NCBI GenBank assembly: GCA_046155815.1
Contig: JBJXFY010000150.1
Span: 1 to 34,012, forward strand
DNA: 34,012 bases
Source: JBJXFY01 sp046155815
GTDB lineage: Bacteria > Verrucomicrobiota > Verrucomicrobiia > Limisphaerales > CAIMTB01
Direction: 5' to 3'
Positions 32,308 to 34,012 of this stretch are shown piece by piece. The position numbers were made by a program, and so were the translations under genes. The notes beneath the pieces are model-generated. The model was not told the origin of the DNA. It worked only from the letters and a program-made list of their open reading frames with translations, and did not search any database. The first letter of the stretch is position 1, and every line of letters starts with the position of its first letter.

Positions 32308-32781
32308 TTACCAACGGAAGTGCGCAAATGCCTTGTTGGCTTGGGCCATCTTGTGGACCTCGTCGCGCTTGCGGATGGCGTTGCCCTGGCCTTGGTAGGC
32401 ATCCAGGATCTCGGCGGCCAGAGCGTCCCTCATGGGGATGCCCTTGCGCGCGTCAGCAAAACCCACAAGCCAGCGTACGGCCAGCGACTGCTGGCGATCC
32501 GGGGTCACCTCCAGCGGCACCTGGTAGGTGGCGCCACCGACACGGCGGGCCTTGACTTCGAGGCGGGGCTTCGCGTTGTCGACGGCGCGCTGGAGGATCT
32601 CCAGCGGATTGGACGACGGGTTCTTGGCGATGATGTGGTCAAAAGCGCCGTAAACAAGGCGCTGCGCCGTGCTCTTCTTGCCGGAGCGCATGACAGTATT
32701 GACCAGCCGCGTGACGAGCGGGCTGTGGTACTTGGAGTCCGAGATGAGCGGACGGCGGACGGCCTGACGACGACGTGACAT
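32308..32781 (-). CDS. rpsG: 30S ribosomal protein S7
   Basis: A 157-residue primary assembly protein of the 16S rRNA 3' domain, lining the E-site. MSRRRQAVRRPLISDSKYHS, LVTRLVNTVMRSGKKSTAQR, VKARRVGGATYQVPLEVTPD and RWLVGFADARKG are conserved blocks; the end is HKMAQANKAFAHFRW. In E. coli S7 represses through the rpsL-rpsG spacer (near 100 bases); here that spacer is only 12 bases, so that mode is not conserved. Confidence 0.97.
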   Translation of the reverse strand: MSRRRQAVRRPLISDSKYHSPLVTRLVNTVMRSGKKSTAQRLVYGAFDHIIAKNPSSNPLEILQRAVDNAKPRLEVKARRVGGATYQVPLEVTPDRQQSLAVRWLVGFADARKGIPMRDALAAEILDAYQGQGNAIRKRDEVHKMAQANKAFAHFRW

Positions 32782-32793
32782 GGTCCGGGTAGG

Positions 32794-33186
32794 TTACTTG
32801 GCGGCGGGCTTGCCAGCCTTGGGCCGCTTGACGCCATACTTGGAGCGGCTGACGCGCCGCTTCTCGACGCCCTGGGCGTCAAGGACGCCGCGGACGATGT
32901 GATAGCGGACGCCAGGGAGATCCTTCACCCGGCCGCCACGGACGAGGACGATGGAGTGTTCCTGGAGGTTATGCCCCTCGTCGGGAATGTAGGCGATGAC
33001 CTCCTGCTGGTTGCTAAGACGCACTTTGGCCACCTTTCGCATCGCGGAGTTGGGCTTCTTCGGCGTGCGGGTCATGACCTGCAGGCAGACGCCACGACGG
33101 AAGGGGGAGGAGTCCAAGGCCGGAGCCTTCGACTTGTATCGAAGCTTCGTACGTCCCTTGCGGACCAGCTGGTTGATGGTGGGCAT
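32794..33186 (-). CDS. rpsL: 30S ribosomal protein S12
   Basis: A 130-residue protein at the decoding centre. ATG 33186 gives MPTINQLVRKGRTKLRYKSK; a longer in-frame start at 33228 would run through the leader hairpin and lacks conservation. Key blocks are TRTPKKPNSAMRKVAKVRLS and AYIPDEGHNLQEHSIVLVRG, and GRVKDLPGVRYHIVRGVLDA. The lysines at the two classical streptomycin positions (KKPNS and RVKDLPG) are present, as is the Asp that RimO methylthiolates in E. coli. PDEG replaces the frequent PGEG or GGEG. Confidence 0.97.
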   Translation of the reverse strand: MPTINQLVRKGRTKLRYKSKAPALDSSPFRRGVCLQVMTRTPKKPNSAMRKVAKVRLSNQQEVIAYIPDEGHNLQEHSIVLVRGGRVKDLPGVRYHIVRGVLDAQGVEKRRVSRSKYGVKRPKAGKPAAK

Positions 33187-33318
33187 GCGTTGGTGGCGAT
33201 GCGACAGGGCTTTCCTTTTGCCAAGCAAAAGGGACGGACAGGCTGCTACATTGAGCCGAACCCTGCAACTTGTTTTTGCACAATTCTTGTTTCTTCGCGC
33301 TGCAACGACGTCGCGGGT
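33187..33318 (-). promoter_or_regulatory. rpoC-rpsL spacer: AT-rich leader with hairpin
   Basis: This 132-base spacer is AT-rich for this genome in its middle (33260-33300), which may hold a promoter for the ribosomal array, but I could not assign -35 and -10 boxes. Closer to rpsL is a perfect 8-bp hairpin, CCTTTTGC (33214-33221) with GCAAAAGG (33225-33232), 3-base loop, ending 27 bases before the rpsL ATG. The heptamer GTTGCAG occurs twice on the transcript strand. A leader control element is possible. Confidence 0.4.
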
Positions 33319-34012
33319 TCAGCCGGCGAGCGTCTCGGACAACTCGTTTATCGGGGAAGGTTCATCCACTTCGGGCGCGTCCACCAAGGGTTTCACGCGC
33401 ATGGCCCGGTGGCCGATGAAGCCCGTGCCCGCTGGGATGATGTGGCCCATGATGACGTTCTCCTTGAAGCCGCGGAGATGATCGACCTTGCCCATCGTGG
33501 CCGCCTCCGTGAGCACGCGCGTGGTGTCCTGGAAGGACGCGGCACTGAGGAAGGACTCTGTCTCGAGCGAAGCCTTGGTCACCCCAAGCAGAACAGGCTG
33601 CGCCTCGGCGGGCTTGCCGCCTTTCTTCTCGACGCTCTCGTTCTCGAGGTCGAAGGCGTGGCGGTCCACCTGCTCGCCCCACAGGAACACAGTATCGCCC
33701 GGCTCGGTAATGCGGACCTTGCGGAGCATCTGCCGGATGATGATCTCGATGTGCTTGTCGTTGATGGTGACACCCTGCAGGCGATACACTTCCTGAATCT
33801 CATTTACGAGGTGCTCCTGCAGCTCCTGCGCCCCGCACACCTCGAGGATTTCATGCGGAACCATCGGCCCCTCGGTGAGCTGCTGGCCCTTCTTCACCTG
33901 GTCGCCCTTGAAGACTATGAGGTGCTTTCCGATGGGAATCAGGTGCTCCTCCTCAACGCCGGTCTCGGAATCACGGACAATGATGCAGCGCTTGCCCCGA
34001 ACGGTCGGACCG
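33319..34012 (-). CDS. rpoC: DNA-directed RNA polymerase beta' subunit, C-terminal part (cut by window edge)
   Basis: The last 230 or so residues of RpoC; the gene continues beyond the right end of the window. Visible conserved blocks are HLIVFKGDQVKKGQQLTEGP, IVNEIQ-type VNEIQEVYRLQGVTINDKHI, EIIIRQMLRKVRITEPGDT, LLGVTKASLETESFLSAASF, QDTTRVLTEAATMGKVDHLR and GFKENVIMGHIIPAGTGFIG. The tail is short and acidic (EVDEPSPINELSETLAG). These regions belong to the jaw/clamp and the C-terminal pocket that binds omega and helps close the main channel. The gene sits 132 bases upstream of rpsL in the same direction, the usual rpoBC-str order. Confidence 0.97.
   Translation of the reverse strand, partial: GPTVRGKRCIIVRDSETGVEEEHLIPIGKHLIVFKGDQVKKGQQLTEGPMVPHEILEVCGAQELQEHLVNEIQEVYRLQGVTINDKHIEIIIRQMLRKVRITEPGDTVFLWGEQVDRHAFDLENESVEKKGGKPAEAQPVLLGVTKASLETESFLSAASFQDTTRVLTEAATMGKVDHLRGFKENVIMGHIIPAGTGFIGHRAMRVKPLVDAPEVDEPSPINELSETLAG

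Noticed and set aside
1..34012. tRNA or rRNA genes, CRISPR arrays, insertion sequences, toxin-antitoxin or phage defence genes
   Set aside because: None was recognised; all coding space is explained by surface, glycan, rRNA-modification and ribosomal genes, and spacers are short.

Overview
The window looks like a chromosome segment of a high-GC, Gram-negative-type bacterium, most probably a member of the Verrucomicrobiota. I infer this from the large secreted mosaic proteins at the left end, which carry tandem lamin-tail domains, aspartate-rich TSP3/EF-hand-like repeats and a C-terminal beta domain with SYTLLYRD and YYRLV motifs that I associate with that phylum. The ribosomal gene block supports a similar placement, with no rpmD or infA and unusual low-complexity extensions on S5 and S11. 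A marker-gene phylogeny would be needed to confirm the placement.

Layout. (1) Positions 3-8850, + strand: three genes for exported proteins. They are a 5'-truncated lamin-tail-domain protein, a 1634-residue mosaic with an LVIVD-type propeller and Ig-like domains, and a glycine-rich secreted protein whose reading frame touches the one before it. (2) Positions 8855-15077, - strand: an rRNA m5U methyltransferase (RlmD family), a large membrane protein with a TPR tail, a family-4 glycosyltransferase and a WecA/TagO-like polyprenyl-phosphate sugar-1-phosphate transferase. The last two overlap by 4 bases. This half looks like surface glycan assembly. (3) Positions 15137-34012, - strand: the 3' end of rpoC, then 31 tightly packed genes from rpsL to rplQ. 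Here the str, S10, spc and alpha operons run together as one array of about 18 kb, closed by a clear intrinsic terminator at 15137-15168.

The ribosomal array encodes 13 small-subunit proteins, 14 large-subunit proteins, EF-G, the SecY channel, methionine aminopeptidase and the RNA polymerase alpha subunit. tuf, rpmD (L30), adk and infA are missing from the positions they often occupy. Most gene-to-gene spacers are 1-22 bases, and almost none carries a recognisable Shine-Dalgarno motif. The longer spacers (rpoC-rpsL, rpsG-fusA, secY-map, rpsD-rpoA) each hold at least one strong inverted repeat.

No stretch longer than about 220 bases lacks a gene. I saw no rRNA, tRNA, CRISPR array, insertion sequence or prophage gene. 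I did not find a clearly new multi-gene system. The points most worth a second look are the Gly/Arg-rich tail on S5, the Ala/Pro-rich tail on S11, the internal insertion in L17, the structured S4-rpoA spacer, and the mosaic surface protein with its C-terminal repeats.
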